In this document: piece by piece, positions 38,701 through 52,300 of the stretch | Numbering within the stretch: position 1 is the stretch's first letter | How the letters are laid out: every line of letters begins with the position of its first letter | Source of the DNA: Sphagnum magellanicum | Lineage: Eukaryota; Streptophyta; Sphagnopsida; Sphagnales; Sphagnaceae | NCBI GenBank assembly: GCA_021904315.1 | Contig: CM038907.1 | Location: 20,715,223 to 20,779,222, forward strand | Direction: 5' to 3' | DNA: 64,000 bases | The notes under the pieces: generated by a model | What the model was told of the DNA's origin: nothing | The model's input: only the letters and a program-made list of their open reading frames with translations | The model's database searches: none | Position numbers and translations under genes: made by a program

Positions 38701-41700
38701 TTTTGCTTTGGAAGAAGCCGAATTTGAGAGAACCCAAACGCTCTCTTCTGCAACAGTGCAGCAACTGAAGTTGGGCTCAATTTTGTGAAGCTAGTAGACA
38801 TGAGCTCTCTCAAGGCCAGAGACTGGATCTTGGACCACACAGGTTTGCGGTAGTACAGAATATTCTGCCTGTGATGTTCACTTTCTGTGACATAGAAGTG
38901 TGCCCGAATAAGTGGCACAATAAGGCTGGCAAAAAACCAATGAAGCCAGTCTTCAAGCATCATTTGCCCAAATGTCATTCTTTCCCTAGCTGAAGTTTGC
39001 CTACCTTTCTCACTGTGCTTTGCTACATGTGATTGTCTACAATTCCTAGTTGGCTTCTCCGGAAAACACCTTCTCATATTGAACCACAGGAAACCTTTCA
39101 CCTGAAGCTTATTGAGAATATGTTGAACATAAAATGTTTCATGTCTCCGCAGGCTGACAAAGCAGGCAATGCTATGACAAAGACTTCTCCAAGCACGGGT
39201 TGAACCCAGAAACTCCTCTGGTACTAGGCTTCGACATACAGCCCACAAGAATGCTACCACTTGTCTATGTTCTGTGTAGCATGTTATTAGCTCAGGAACC
39301 ATAGCTTCATCATGACATCCTGCTTTTTTTCTTCCTTCATCAGCAGCATTTTTATGTTGTGAGCGTGCTCTGACTGCTCTTCTCTGACTTGATCCCAGGG
39401 CTCCATGCCCACCTTTTGTCATGTTTGATGTCCCTGAAAAAAATCGATCTTCCTCAATATGGCTTCTTGGGTTTGTCAGTTTGTTTGCTGATTTGTCTAC
39501 AGTGTACTGCCCACCATGCACATCTTGTCCTGGAGACTGTGTTTCACCCAACTCTGCAGGGTTTATGTTTATAGAAGAGATTAAGTCTATGTCCATGTCA
39601 TCTTCTTGTGTGGCATATCCTTCTTCCAGCACTCTGGCATGTTCTATTTCAGGTGTCATAATCTGCCAGCAAGAAACAAATTGGAAACAAGTTCCCACCA
39701 AAATTAGGAAACATCTGCAATTGAAATATCCATCTATGATCAGAGGAGTGAAGCATTCCAGACCATCCTCCACACATTGAGCTCCAAAAAATTTCAGGAA
39801 GTCATTTGCTGGGGATGAAAGTGATGTGTTTCTTTTTACTAAGCCAGATTGGTTTTAGCAGCTTAGAAACAGCAGGTAGTTAAGGTAAGATGTATTATGA
39901 GTAAACTCAAGGAAGGCAATAGGACCTGCTGTTTGGGCATTGAGGGAATCTCTGCAGCCAAACCATGTTGTACAGCCTGGGAGGGCCAAAATTGAAAAGG
40001 AAGTGGGCAGTGGCGGTGCAAAAGGCGAGCATAACCACAGTGCCTTGCATTACACACCATCCTTCTCAGAAGCTTCTTTGTATCACTATAGGGTCCCAGC
40101 AACATGACCAGGTTAGACAACAATTTGAGGCAAGGAAGGGAAGAATGGAAACAACACATCCAGATTTGGCTATGACATTCTACAAACAGGAAAGGACATG
40201 CATAACTCAGCAACTCAGACCATGGAATGCAATCTGTTGTACACTTACTTGACCAACCACTCTTCAAATCTGCCACCTGACAGATCTTGTACATTTTCTG
40301 CACAAGGTGAAGAGCATGTTCCTGATGTGTTTTGTGTCTTAAAAATTGCAGCAAATAGGTTGGACATTCCTGTATCACTCAGTGTGGTTTTGTTGAGAAT
40401 GTCTTTGATAAAAGTGAAGGTCTCCAGACATGACTTTTGTGCAGCACATGCAAATTTGCAAACAGTTGCACATCAACGAGAAGAGAGTGCAAGGAATGGA
40501 GAGGACAAATCTGTGGCTGAACTTCAACAGACTCAAGTGTGAGCAGAAAATTGGCTCTATGGATCAAAGGATACGGTTTGCAGGAAGCCCTGCATGACAA
40601 GCAAAAGATGAGTTATAGAAAATTGGTGTACGATCAATCACCCTGCAAGAAGGACCCAGAATTGGGCTTGTACCAAGCTGGGCTCCAGTGGCCTTCTTGC
40701 TGCCAAGGTCACCAGCACTACCTTTGGTTGCCATGTTTGCACACTGAGAAGCCCTACACCTTAAACCCCTGTCCTGTGCGTGGTAGGGTATTCTGTCATC
40801 CCAAGATGACCTTTCCAGAGAGTCACAAAGTTTTGCATGACCAGAAGTGCAAGCCTCAGCTGTGGGACTTGGTGACCTTCCATCATTCTTGAATGCTGCA
40901 AACACATTGATAAAGCCAACTGAAGATTCAACAAATCCCAAGGCCATGGTCCAAGCATTATTCATACTATATCTAGCAGCTAAGATAGATGTAATGTCCA
41001 CTAGCTGGAATTGTGGCTTATTATGGTGTCAAGAACTGCACTTCCTGTAATCCATTGGACAGATATTCACACCAATATCTCTGTTGAAAGGAAGCTTCAA
41101 AGATTAATGATGTGACTTGTCCTTTCCCTGTCAGCCACTAGTTGAGTAGCTTACAGAATTTGGCTTGAGAAAGGATAGTATTCACACCTCCATCAGAATA
41201 GACACTTGTGCTGTTGTCAATAGCTGTGGAAGGACATATCTCAGTTAAAGCCTCCATGTTTTTCATATGACATCCAGGGATGGGCAGTTCCATCATCCGA
41301 GCCTTCCGCCTCTGCCAGCTAGAAGGTCTTAGTTGTTTTTTTGACCTCAATACACCATGAACATTTCCTTCACTTGACACAGGCACAGTGTCACACCCTT
41401 GCAAGCACTCTGAGAAACCTATCTGTTTTGAGCAACACAATAGCTCAGAGGAAAAACCTGCAGTTAGTTCATGAATTCTGCCATGTGCTGAACCAACTTC
41501 TTTGGTCTTCAGATCCCCTCCTTTTTTCACATGTTTCTGAACTTTACCTGAATCTTGAGACTCTGGTAAATGATTTTCCCTTTTCATCCTGAATATTGTA
41601 GAACTTGGACATACACTTGGTTTCTTACATCCCATGGCAATCTCTTTCACCCTTCTTTTCTGCAAAACATAAACAGAGTCAACTGTTTGCTTATTTCTGG

Positions 41701-43371
41701 AGAAATGAATTGGCTCATCAGACCCTGTGAGTTTAATCCTCTTAGGTACTTGAGATTCAGCCCCAGAGCTACTACACTCAGCAGTCTTAGAACCCTTCCT
41801 TTTTTGTTGTGAGCTGAGAGTTTGTGTCAATGGAGAGTCAAGAAAGACTGTGTTTAGCTCCAGTTGCTTCTTCTTTGCACACTGCTTCTTGCTCATACAG
41901 TCCAAACGTTCCTCAGAATCTTTGCCAGCCTTCTTATCATCTTCCTGACAAGCTCCATGAACTGCAACTTCAGGGCAGCCATCATTTCCAGTGTTCAGAC
42001 TTTGATCCCCAATTCTTTGACATTGGAATTTTTTCCCCTTCCATCCAATTCTGGAAGTGAGTGTAGCCTGAATGATTTGCTTTTGAAGAGATGCCGTCAC
42101 TGTAAAAGGCAGGCCTGTCACTTGCAGAAAGCAGTGATTGGGAAGAGGTACAAATATGGCTGAATGTGACAGGATATGTAGCATTGTCTCGTCCCCTACC
42201 TGCATGGAGCTTTCTTTAGAGTAATCACAAACTGATCTAAAGTCACTGGAGCAATCCTTAATGCTTTCTGGAGAACAGGGTTTGAGATTTCGCTTACGCG
42301 AGAAAGTAGAGTCACCCAAGATTGTGAGTTCACAACCTCCACGGCTATGTTAGGGAATTTGCATTCTAGACCTTGGGGAGCTGATCCTTGCTGCCTTCTT
42401 GATGGTGTTGGTCGAAGCTGCATAGTTTCCAAGCTTCTGTCATGCTTAATGTAACAGCAATTGAACCAAAATCTTTTGCACATGTAGAAGAAGCCAGGGA
42501 TTGAATCAAATGAGGAAAGCAGGAAACCTGGCGGTAGCCTAAACAGAGGACATGTGCAGGGTTCCCTTCCTGTCGGAATTGCAACGCTATTACTCTCTCC
42601 ACCACCTGTGTCAACAACCCAGCCACTTCTAGTTTGAGACACAAGGTTGAGGGTTTGGTGATTGCAGCGATCCTCTGAAAAAGCAGTTCAATGCAAAGAG
42701 AACAGAGACATTGACACATCTTTCATTTCTTGTTCACGATTTAATTGCAGCAATTCTGTGAAAAAGCAGTTCAATGCAAAGAAACCGAGACATTGTCACA
42801 TCTTTCATTTCTTGTTCAGGGTTTAATTGCAGCAATTCTCTGAAAAAGCAGTTCAATGCAAAGAGAAATGCGGGGGGGGGGGGGGGGGGGGGGGGGGGAA
42901 AGCAGGGAAACAACAAGAATATGACAAATGCAGCAATTGATTCAACGATCCAAACGCATGCTGCAAGAACGAATTCAAATCTCCTAGGCTTCTCCAAGAC
43001 TCAAAAGACGTTCTGCTTGTTCTCCGATTCATCCAAAAGCACTACAAGAATAACAAAGGACTTCAAAAACAGAATTTGCAAGAAGAGGGAAGAAGAAGCA
43101 GACATGCCTGTTGCTGGCTCCAGCGCTGACGCAGCGAAACTGCACCAATCGGAGGCGCATTCTCCGCCAGAACAGCAAAGCTGTCCTCTAGAAAGGAAAC
43201 GTAATCCGCACTGTCACCATCTCTGACCAACCCCCGATTCTCACCTCCAACTGCATCAGGACCAAAATGCGAGCTCAAAAGACTCAGCAGAAGGCGATGG
43301 AGCGTTTGCAGACGAGATCCGTAGACAGTGATCAACACCCGCGGAGGTCGAACGAGCCCGGAAGTTCGCAT
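35798..43371 (-). CDS. TERT: Telomerase reverse transcriptase
   Basis: Coding exons in gene order: 43371-43108, 42605-42528, 42417-42298, 42199-41155, 40895-40575, 40402-40249, 40169-39926, 39662-38064, 37694-36970, 36595-36323, 36062-35798. The phases close to about 1695 aa. The N-terminal TEN-like part runs WSQQQ-VVERVI and SWVTLLSR-VGDETMLHIL. The basic SWQRRK stretch of plant TERTs ends a long linker. Motif T contains FYVTESEHHRQN (~residue 1000), motif 1 RLLPKQNGVRPIANLG, motif A CDISKAYD, motif B' VGIPQGSVLSSLL, motif C FIDDS and motif E FMRWSGLLINC. The C-terminal extension follows (AKCHPLLYD, EWLGLVAFLKML). All three catalytic aspartates are present. It copies telomeric DNA from the telomerase RNA template in the nucleus. 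Intron 1 appears to use a GC donor. Plant TERTs are usually about 1100-1300 aa; the excess lies in the linker of exon 4 and in exon 8. Exons 5-7 are the least certain. Confidence 0.93.
42661..42898. repeat. 82-bp tandem repeat and G27 homopolymer in TERT intron 1
   Basis: About 2.6 copies of an 82-base unit start at 42661, 42743 and 42825. Each begins ATTGCAGC and contains GAAAAAGCAGTTCAATGCAA and CATCTTTCATTTCTTGTTCA. The third copy breaks off into 27 consecutive G residues (42872-42898). On the minus strand this is a C run inside the intron. Its exact length may be an assembly approximation. Confidence 0.9.
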
Positions 43372-43700
43372 CCTTGCCACAAGCTCTCAGAGGAAAACAG
43401 AGCTTCGCTTGCGCCGCAGCAGCAGCACTAGAGTCATCGTCCTCAACGGCCAGATGCAGTGGCCTCGAGCGAAGAGCACTCTCCCGGATGATTATCATCC
43501 ATACGTAGGAGAATGAAGGCCTTCGTTGACGATGAACGGGCTCCCCGGTTAAAATTAGATGATGATTGTCGTCCACAATAGAATGAATGCCTTCGTCGAT
43601 GAAGAACGGGCTCCCTGTGTGCGACAGTGTGGCCAGAGAGTGAACGAACCAGCAGCACCCACCAGTGAAGGATGGATGGTAAGTGGTCACGAAACAGTTT
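43372..43700 (-). promoter_or_regulatory. TERT upstream region with 74-bp tandem duplication
   Basis: Upstream of the TERT start codon, units at 43487-43546 and 43561-43616 repeat GATGATT, GTCC or ATCC, GAATGAA-GCCTTCGT and GAACGGGCTCCC. The region is GC-richer than the spacer beyond it and is the likely leader and core promoter. An in-frame stop lies just upstream of 43371, which supports that start. Confidence 0.55.
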
Positions 43701-46700
43701 TCTGTTGGGTTCCAGTTCCCTAGCTAACCAACCATGGTGGTTAACTCAGTCACCTTTTTTTTTTTACTACCTACCCACTTACTAACAAACAAGCCAAACC
43801 ACTTGTGAGCTGTCAGTAGGTAGGTAGTAAAAACCACATTTACCTTCACTCTTGGGGTTCACTTTGAAGGCCTGCAACTCTTTTTTGAATTTACGGCTTC
43901 TTTTTCATTTCGTAGAAAAGAAATCTTTCCATTGGAACATGGGAACACTCTTGTTTGTTGGATACATTTATCATGTTTCAAGCAATTTTTTTTTGAATTA
44001 TGTACAAGGAAAACCTTCATTTATGAGAAATACAAAATGAAAAATAGGTAATTTATTTTTTCAACAATATTATTATATACTTTGCAAACATGTTGGCATA
44101 AGTCCCACTTTGCATGTCTCTTAGGGGTTTCTTCTACTTGCCATGCTTCATGAGTTCATACTTCCAATGTCAAGTAAGTAAACCATGGTAAGGATGGATG
44201 GATGGGGGTGTCTTCATTATGTACATTGGTGGCATCACTTTCTAAATGTTCGTGTTTCATATGATATGTTGATGAGTTCACATGTCTAGGTCTATACATG
44301 TCAAACAATTTCTTTGTCACCATGCGCATCTACTAATGCAGTCATATATTGTAAAGGATGTCGGGATGAGAAATGAAGCTTCCCCTGAATCCGTCCGGTC
44401 GTCCATCCTGTCATCCATCCAGTCCATCCATCCAAACAGAACACATATATATTTCCATCCATCCGTTCATCATCCATATACTAATATTTAGCAACCAAGG
44501 CATGCATGTGTTCTTGATCTAACAAGTTCACATACTTTACTTGATTCTTAGTAAGCACCTAAATGTTTGCTTAATACCCACTTCCAATGCAAATTTGGTC
44601 ATGTTTGCATGTTATTAAATGCTATTCATTCATGTTTTGGTATTAGAAAGCATTGCATGTATGGGGGGTCAAAATATAAATATTGTGAGGCAAGGAACAT
44701 TAATCAATTCATTGAACTCCTAATTGTATATATTTGGAAACATACAAAAATCATTAAACATAATTGAAACAAAATTGAGAAAAATAAATGAATAGATATT
44801 TGCATATTGTTGAAAAAAAATTATATAAGACACATAAGTTTATAGTCACAAAATATCTTGGATAACAAATCAACTTATTTTTGTATTCAAGTCAAAACAA
44901 AATGAAAAGTTATATAAGGTTAATTCATTTAATATGTTTTTTAAACATGAACTTGTATAGTGGCACCAAAACATAGAACTACCTCTCATGTTGAGCATGT
45001 ATGTTGTTATGGGAAACATTCATGTTGATGGTGGCATTTCAATTTCATTACTTGTAATAATTGCCATATACATGGCCAATTTTCTTTGGAAGGTGATGTT
45101 CAATGTTAGGCTCATTGGGTAAATACATTAAGTGCTAAAAGCCTTTATGCAATAATTCTTAATAAATATTCTAAAACACATTCATTTGCCAATCTTTTCT
45201 ACAAAGATCTAAAAGATTATGAAATTTTGTAGAAATCAATGTATCATAAATATCATTGATACAAATGCAAATAGTATCATTTATATTTAATGTATATAAC
45301 ATATGTTGGGGTGCAAGCAAAATATATTATACATATTTGTTATCTTGTTTTCTATTTGAAAATATGAAAAAAAAAATCTTTTAAATTTATAATTTTTCTC
45401 TAGCATTTTAAAACAAATGAAAATTTTAGTGTTTTTCATGAACATTTCTAATCTCCCTATAGCTTCTCAAAGCAATTTGTGTCATATCATTTGTACTTGA
45501 AAAAATATTTGAAAAATATTCCCAAAAAAATATCATTTTTAAAGGTTGAAGATGATTTTAACTATGAAAACAAATTCCAATAACCAAAATATATATTATA
45601 ATGTTCACCATATCAATATTGAGGTGTTTAAAAAAAACATCAAATGCTTGTAAACACATTTCGCCTATTTTCAAATATTTGAACTTTATTTTTGAAACTT
45701 CCACAAATTTTAAGTCCAATTCAAATATTTACAAATAATTAAAAAAAACATGATTATAACAATTTAACTTTTTAAATCTATGCAAATAATTTTTTAAAAA
45801 CATATACCTATAAATAATATTGTTATCCCCATATAATCATCTATTTGTTAGTCCTTATATTTAGAGATTCTAATATTTTGTTACTTACACTACTTTTTGT
45901 GTATATTTTATCATGTTTGCACCCATTGAATACATTATGATTACGAGTGAAGGCAACCCATGGTGTAGCCACTCCAGCCACTCGTGGCACTTCGCTCGGC
46001 CCCCCGCAGCGGTTGCCCTGGCTTGTTTTTTCAAAGAACAGGAAGTAGGCGGTTCTTAGGGTTTGAAATATTTAATTTTTAAAATTAATTTAAAAAAAAA
46101 AAAAATCAGTGTTGGTGAGTAAAAGAGTGCATCCTCGTTTCAGGACCTTAACGACAGGTTTTTTATTTGAGGACCTCGTTTCAGGTCCACAACGACGGGT
46201 TTATTTTCTGAGAACCTCGTTTCATGTCCGTTTTGAAGTTTGGACCGGGTACTGAAAATCTCGATTCAAGTCCTTTATCGAAGATTCTGGCCACCTCGGT
46301 TTAGGTCCTCGAAGTTGTCAGTTGAGTAATAATTGTCACACAGATCGAAATTCCCAAATCAAAAAATTCTTCAACTTATCGCCCCCCCCCCCCTTTCTTC
46401 TACAAAGCACACGACAAGGAACGGGCAGTGACTGGAATAATTTTCCAGGCACTGCCCGAACAGACAAACACTGTAGCTTTAATATATAAGATACATTATA
46501 TTATACACATTATATGTGAAACACAATGTTATATATTATGTATATGATATCATATAGTAAAATGTGAACAACATATCTTTTCTACTTATGTTGTGTACTC
46601 CAATAGCATATATACAATGGCACTCTAATCTATCACACTCTCTAATATGAATATCACACCCCAATTTAAACTTTCAACCTCATGTTGTATAATAAGTCTC

Positions 46701-49352
46701 TTATATATATATAATTCGTTTTTAAAATTAAAATTTATTTATTTTAATTTAAAAAAGTGGCATACATTTAAATGATATTTTTGTTCAATTTTCTGTTGTT
46801 GCATCATTAGCTAACATCCCAAGAGGGACTTATTAATAAATAGTGACAGGTTTGAACTTGTTGAAATAGTAAGAAAACTAGTCTTTTAAAATGTCAGCAA
46901 ACTAAATTCAAAGTCCAAATGTGGTGAAAACGTTTCACAAAAACAATCAAAATTTTGTAATCTAAAAAAAGAAGGGTATATATGAGACAGTACAAATTCT
47001 GGCAGTCAAATAATGTGAAACTCAATTTAGGCCCCTAAAAATGCTAAGGATATCCTTAACCTTTGAAGTTCAAATTGAGTACAAATTGTACAAAGTCTCA
47101 AAAGTTTTGGCTGCAGCTGGAAACCATTTGCAATTGAAAACTCAAGACCTGGATGAGACATACTTTTATGGATTTCATTGCTTTTATCAAATCTATTGTG
47201 TATTCAAATTACCTAATCAATTACAGACCTGATTGTAAGATATATGTTGCTTTTTTCAATTGAATTCATTTTGCATTCAACTTACCTTACTAACTCTCAA
47301 CCTTACTCTACCTTTTCAGGTTGCTTCTTTTTTTAATCAAGTTTTCTTTTGTTATTGAAATTGCCTAACTAATTGGAGACCAGGGGTTATTTTTTTGGCT
47401 CCTCCAATTTTGTAAGGAAGGTGGTGTAGGGTAGACCAGCTGGTGACCGAACATTTAAGCACTCAGGGCAGGCCAGATCCAAGGGGAGGGCTCCATTGCT
47501 TCTAGTGTCCAAACAAAACTTGGAACCCTCCTCTTGGCACATCTGGCGCACTCAAAATTGAAAAAATGGATTAGAAATGAGAAAATTACAGCCCCCCAAA
47601 GTAAAGGGGGCCAAGAACTTGATAAAACAAACCACCAAATACTGCAAAGGCCACCTCCCAGAACACCCAAAAAATTCATTGTATGTTACACTATTGCTAT
47701 CAGAGTCCAAAAATGATTTGTAAAACTAAAGGTGACACTCCTATTGCACTTTAAATTGTTTAAAATTTAGAAGTCAGAAGAGAAGGGGAAAAAAAATGCA
47801 TTTTGTGAGTTCGAAAGCTTAGTTTTCTTCTTGCTATGTTTTCACTACTCCTTTTCCTTTGCTCTTCAATGATGATTTATAGAGCTTGAGGTAGCACTCC
47901 CATGACATTTTAAATCACTCAAAATGAAGCACACATGATGAAGATATAAATAAGTGTTCAGTCATAGGCAGGTGATTGGTGATGGGCCAGTCTGCCCTAG
48001 CCTAGTCAGATCATACACAAGAAGACTTAGCCAAACTTGACTACATGACAGCAAGCAGACTAGTACAAACAGGCACACCCAAACTCAAAATACCGAAACT
48101 CATGGAGGCCTGGCAGAATCTGCAAGGTAAGGTATCAATGGATGAGTCCTGAAGAGTCTGCCAAGTGCAGGAGCACCTAACAGAATCTGCCAGGACCTGC
48201 CCATTCCCTAGGATAACCATCTGCAGAATATCTCTCATTAAGAATCAAAGATTACAGTTAAAACTTCTTCAACCAGCCACAGAGAGTTCCAAAGAAAGAA
48301 AAACAAAAGCAAGAATGAAGGACCAAGAAACAAAACACAAAATAAAACATGAAAGTGGTATGCACAATAGTGCCAGTCTCACACCTGTTCAGGGACCATC
48401 AACAGTGGCATGTATGATAGTGACTTCTCTATTACAACCTCCTCACTGACTTCATCAGCTCTCTACAGTGGGTAAAGGCCAGTGAAAACACTAACCTGCA
48501 CACCAAGTTTCTGCTGCAAATCTGAAAGCAATGGGAAGACTCAGCCATGCTACTGGCTAGCAACAAACAACACAAGGAGATAACAAAAAAACAGAGACAC
48601 AACAGAATAGACATAACACATAGAAAAAGACAGCAGCAAAGAACAAAGACCAAGTGGGCTTACAAGAAGCTCCCCACTTACAAAACTGTATGTAGAATCA
48701 TTCAGAAAACTCCCAATGCTGAAATTCCAAAAAGGAATTTTTCCCTATTGAGCAACCCTCTAGTCCTCTTTCACAGATCATAAATGCAGTGCAAGCATAT
48801 ATCCCTCAAATAATAAGAACCTTTGTTATGGATGTGGAGTGATACTCAGGCATTAAATACCTAAGCAGAATCAAAAGGATGAACAGAATCTTCCACCAAG
48901 AAGAGTCATAACATAATCCAGACCAGCTTTATAGCATGCTGTCTTGGCCCCTGAGTAGAACCTCCATGCTCCTGCTCCATCATATCCTAGACTTGTGTAA
49001 TAGCAAAAAATCATAATTAAATTCCTGGGGATATTCAACATCACATCAAACAGTGAGGTCCCCAAAATTCATTGAGGATGCATGAAAAAACCTACTTGGA
49101 TTTAGTCTGCATGGAATGCATCCATCAAGTACATCTTGCTCAAACTCTGTCCAGCAAACCTGTTACAGCCAAGACCAACAGTGGAGAACATCAGGAATCT
49201 GTGTCGAAATTTACTTGCATTCCCTACAATGGACAACTATGAAACACACAGGTTGACTCAAGACTGCATATGGAAACCCTTCCTCTAAACACAATGATAC
49301 TAATCTCTTTCTTCCAGTACCCAGTGCGAACAATGAAGAAATAGCCATAGCT
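43701..49352. other. AT-rich spacer between TERT and eIF3h
   Basis: I find no supportable gene. An inverted ACTACCTACC/GGTAGGTAGT pair lies at about 43769-43829. (ATCC)n tracts lie near 44200 and 44400-44470. The repeated CTCGTTTCAGG motif is at 46.1-46.3 kb. 48.0-49.35 kb is less AT-rich and may include eIF3h 3' UTR. Short open frames have no similarity. Confidence 0.5.
46127..46310. repeat. Degenerate array of CCTCGTTTCAGGTCC motif
   Basis: Five variants of CCTCGTTTCAGGTCC occur in one orientation near 46132, 46171, 46208, 46258 and 46291, spaced about 33-50 bases apart. They lie between an AT spacer and a C10 run near 46382. This is probably an eroded tandem repeat; no function is evident. 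Confidence 0.6.
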
Positions 49353-52300
49353 TCATGGAGGAGGACCAGCATACCCATTCACTTGACCACAGTAGTTTGC
49401 AATCTGGTTGGTGATCAGGTAGCTATCCAGCCGTGAAGGCTCAAGAAGTGGTTTGAAAATAGGATTGTTTGGATCTTCTTCTGGCAATGGCTCTTCACCT
49501 GATAACCTTCGTGCTGCATTCTCTGCTCTGCAATAAGAAAAGAAAACCAGGCACTCTCAAGTCAGTTGCATGTAATAACAACCAATGTACTTCATACACA
49601 GTTCAACAGTGACCCATATTTCCAAGAAAACAGAATTTCAACACTTCCCACAAAGACAACAATCACCATAGTTGGGTGCCAACACACTCCAAAATTCAAC
49701 AGACATATCCCACCAACTGATGAAGAACATAACTTGGTAAGTCCAACAAGGAAACTACTTGGACCAACAATGAATGATTTCTAAGAAGCAACAAGGCCAT
49801 TCATATTCGGTTGCAAGAATATATGAATGAGATGCAGCAAAACATCCACAAAAATATGTCAGAACACTAAGCAAAGGTTATGTCAAATTCCAGTGAAATG
49901 AATCAAACAAGGGTGATCGTAATCATGTGGATTCAAATAAGTAGGTTAATGTTTGACCAAGTTTGAGTGCTACTAACACCTTCTCTTTTGAAGCCAAGCT
50001 TGTTGTTGTACTTGCTGCCTTGACAAATTGCGATAGAAGTATTGAAACTGAGTACAAGAGACCACATGTGAAATACAACAAGAAATTAATGACCTTGTCA
50101 ATCCTATGTCTAAGATAACCAGAATCACAGTTCCAACAGATTAATACCCTATGAGAAGGAAGCTCCTTGCAATTCAAAACTAATTAATACTACAAAAATT
50201 CAGTGTTGTATAAGGTCTTGGCAGCTAGACAACTGGACAATCTCAGTAAATCACCCACCAAGGTTTTCATGGCCATACAAAGAGCAACTGACGAAATTTA
50301 CAATGATAAGGTCAATAGCCTGAATCTAGTAAGGTCCCTTTTCTTGGCCAACTTACTAGTCCTGGATCTTACAGAAATGTAGCAAAGTATAACCTTACAG
50401 AGACCCAATGAAGCCAGAGAAACTGAGAAAGTTAAAGAAGAGAATTAACTAGAAGCAGACCATGTGACAATGGTTCATGAATGACAAATGATAGCTACTA
50501 ACTGTAGGAAGTAGGTGAGAGGAAGGCTTCTCTTTCAGTGGAGATACATTTCCATACCTTCTGCTGCTCCATTGAAAGATCATCCATGCACTCAATCAAG
50601 AACTCCAAGTTTTTCTCCATGAATGGGTTGGTTGACAATACTAGTCTATCAAAGTCACACTGTCCAACAAGCCAAAGTCATATTGTCAGCTGGCTTCAAT
50701 GGAAAAGTAAAACTTCTACTGCAGAAAACCTTCACTCTGCACAATTTGCAGCAAAACTACTGTAAAGAACATGTCATCACAGCACAGCCTAGTTCAAAAA
50801 ATACCTGAGTAGCAGGTGCATCCGACTCAAGCTCTGTCATCAAGGCACTCACAAGTGCAGAATTGGAAATTTTCACCTAATCACTCATACAGCAAACCAG
50901 TAAAGATAGCGCAAAGAGAGACGCATGCTGATAAGATCCCCTAAAATGGAAATCAATAAGCTACAATTGCAGAATATGCTGAGATGAACAGGATGAGATG
51001 ATGAGATCTCAGCATATTCTGACAGGATGTTTGCTGTATCCTGTTAAATACAGCAAACATCCTGTTACTGGGTCCATCCTCCCTGTACTTTGAACTTTCA
51101 TGGTTACACAGACTGGAGACTTGGAAATAATGTGAGTTCTTACTGGGATCTCCTCAAAAATGTCTTTCCATGTCATGTTTTTCTCCCGCAATCTGCAAGC
51201 ACAAAAATAAAAATTATCAAAAACTGCCACAGTGCAGATGACTGAGCTGTGATAACAGTTTGTGATAGGCCTTACATCAACAGCAAGTTTCAAAATTATG
51301 CTACAACATATGCAAGGTTCTCTTGAACTTCTAAGTGGCAGTAACTCTGAAACAGCCCAATCTGTACAGAAATGCAATATTTCATTAATTGCATCCGATA
51401 GTAACTACTTGAAAGACAAACCAGAGACAAAACTTCTATTGCATGGCTACATAACTCTAGTAAGTTTGTCCAATAAACATGAATTAGCAATGTTGAGTAA
51501 ACTTACTTCTCTCCTGTAAAGACTTGAGTGCGGTAGAGTTCCATGAAAGCATCACTCAGTTTCAAAGCCTTGAGTGCCAGCACTCCTTGTCCCGACCTCA
51601 GTGGATCATAGATGATGCACACACACCTCTTGATGTTTTCCTGTTCTCCAAACAGCAGTCCCCTTGAATATTTACTTGATCACTTGCTCAAATGATTACT
51701 GCCATAGCCCAAGAATTGATCCACTTTTTCAAGCAATGATCTGAACCCTCTGTGGCACTAATTTCCAGTGCTTGTACCAGACTGACTCTCCACCCTGCAG
51801 AAGTCACAAGAAGGTCCACAAAAACTGATACAGAAACCTGAGAATTCAGAAGAGTTGTTAGCTCCAGAACATCAGACCTCACCTGATAATTCAAGAAAGT
51901 CTCGATAAGCTCCACCGTCTGGAAGGAGCCCATATAGGTTGATTGATACCTGTGCAGACATCCATCCGGCAAAAAAACTAGGAAAAATGAGGAGGATGCA
52001 ATATCAAGCACCACACCATATTCTGTGTCCCAAGAAATATCCATTTAGTGGCCTGACTGTAAAAACCTACAGCTCACAACATTTGTTTGTGAAAACAGAG
52101 TATTCTTATAATTGCAGATTCTTGTTTGTACAATCTGTGCCAACAGAGCTGTCAAATACAACCTGTGACTCAAATAGATGAGCTATTCTTGGGAAGAGGA
52201 TGAATATGGACATTGAATAGTGAAAATCATACCAGCCAACAGTGTTGTTGTCAACATTCACTTCACGAAGACAGCGCATCATCTCTAATTGATAGTTGGC

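Noticed and set aside
39663..39773. 5' extension of the large TERT exon
   Set aside because: An acceptor at 39663-39664 and continuity with the preceding exon show that the extension is intron sequence.
42734..42997. Minus-strand frame with a polyproline run
   Set aside because: The prolines come from the G27 homopolymer and the frame lies in TERT intron 1.
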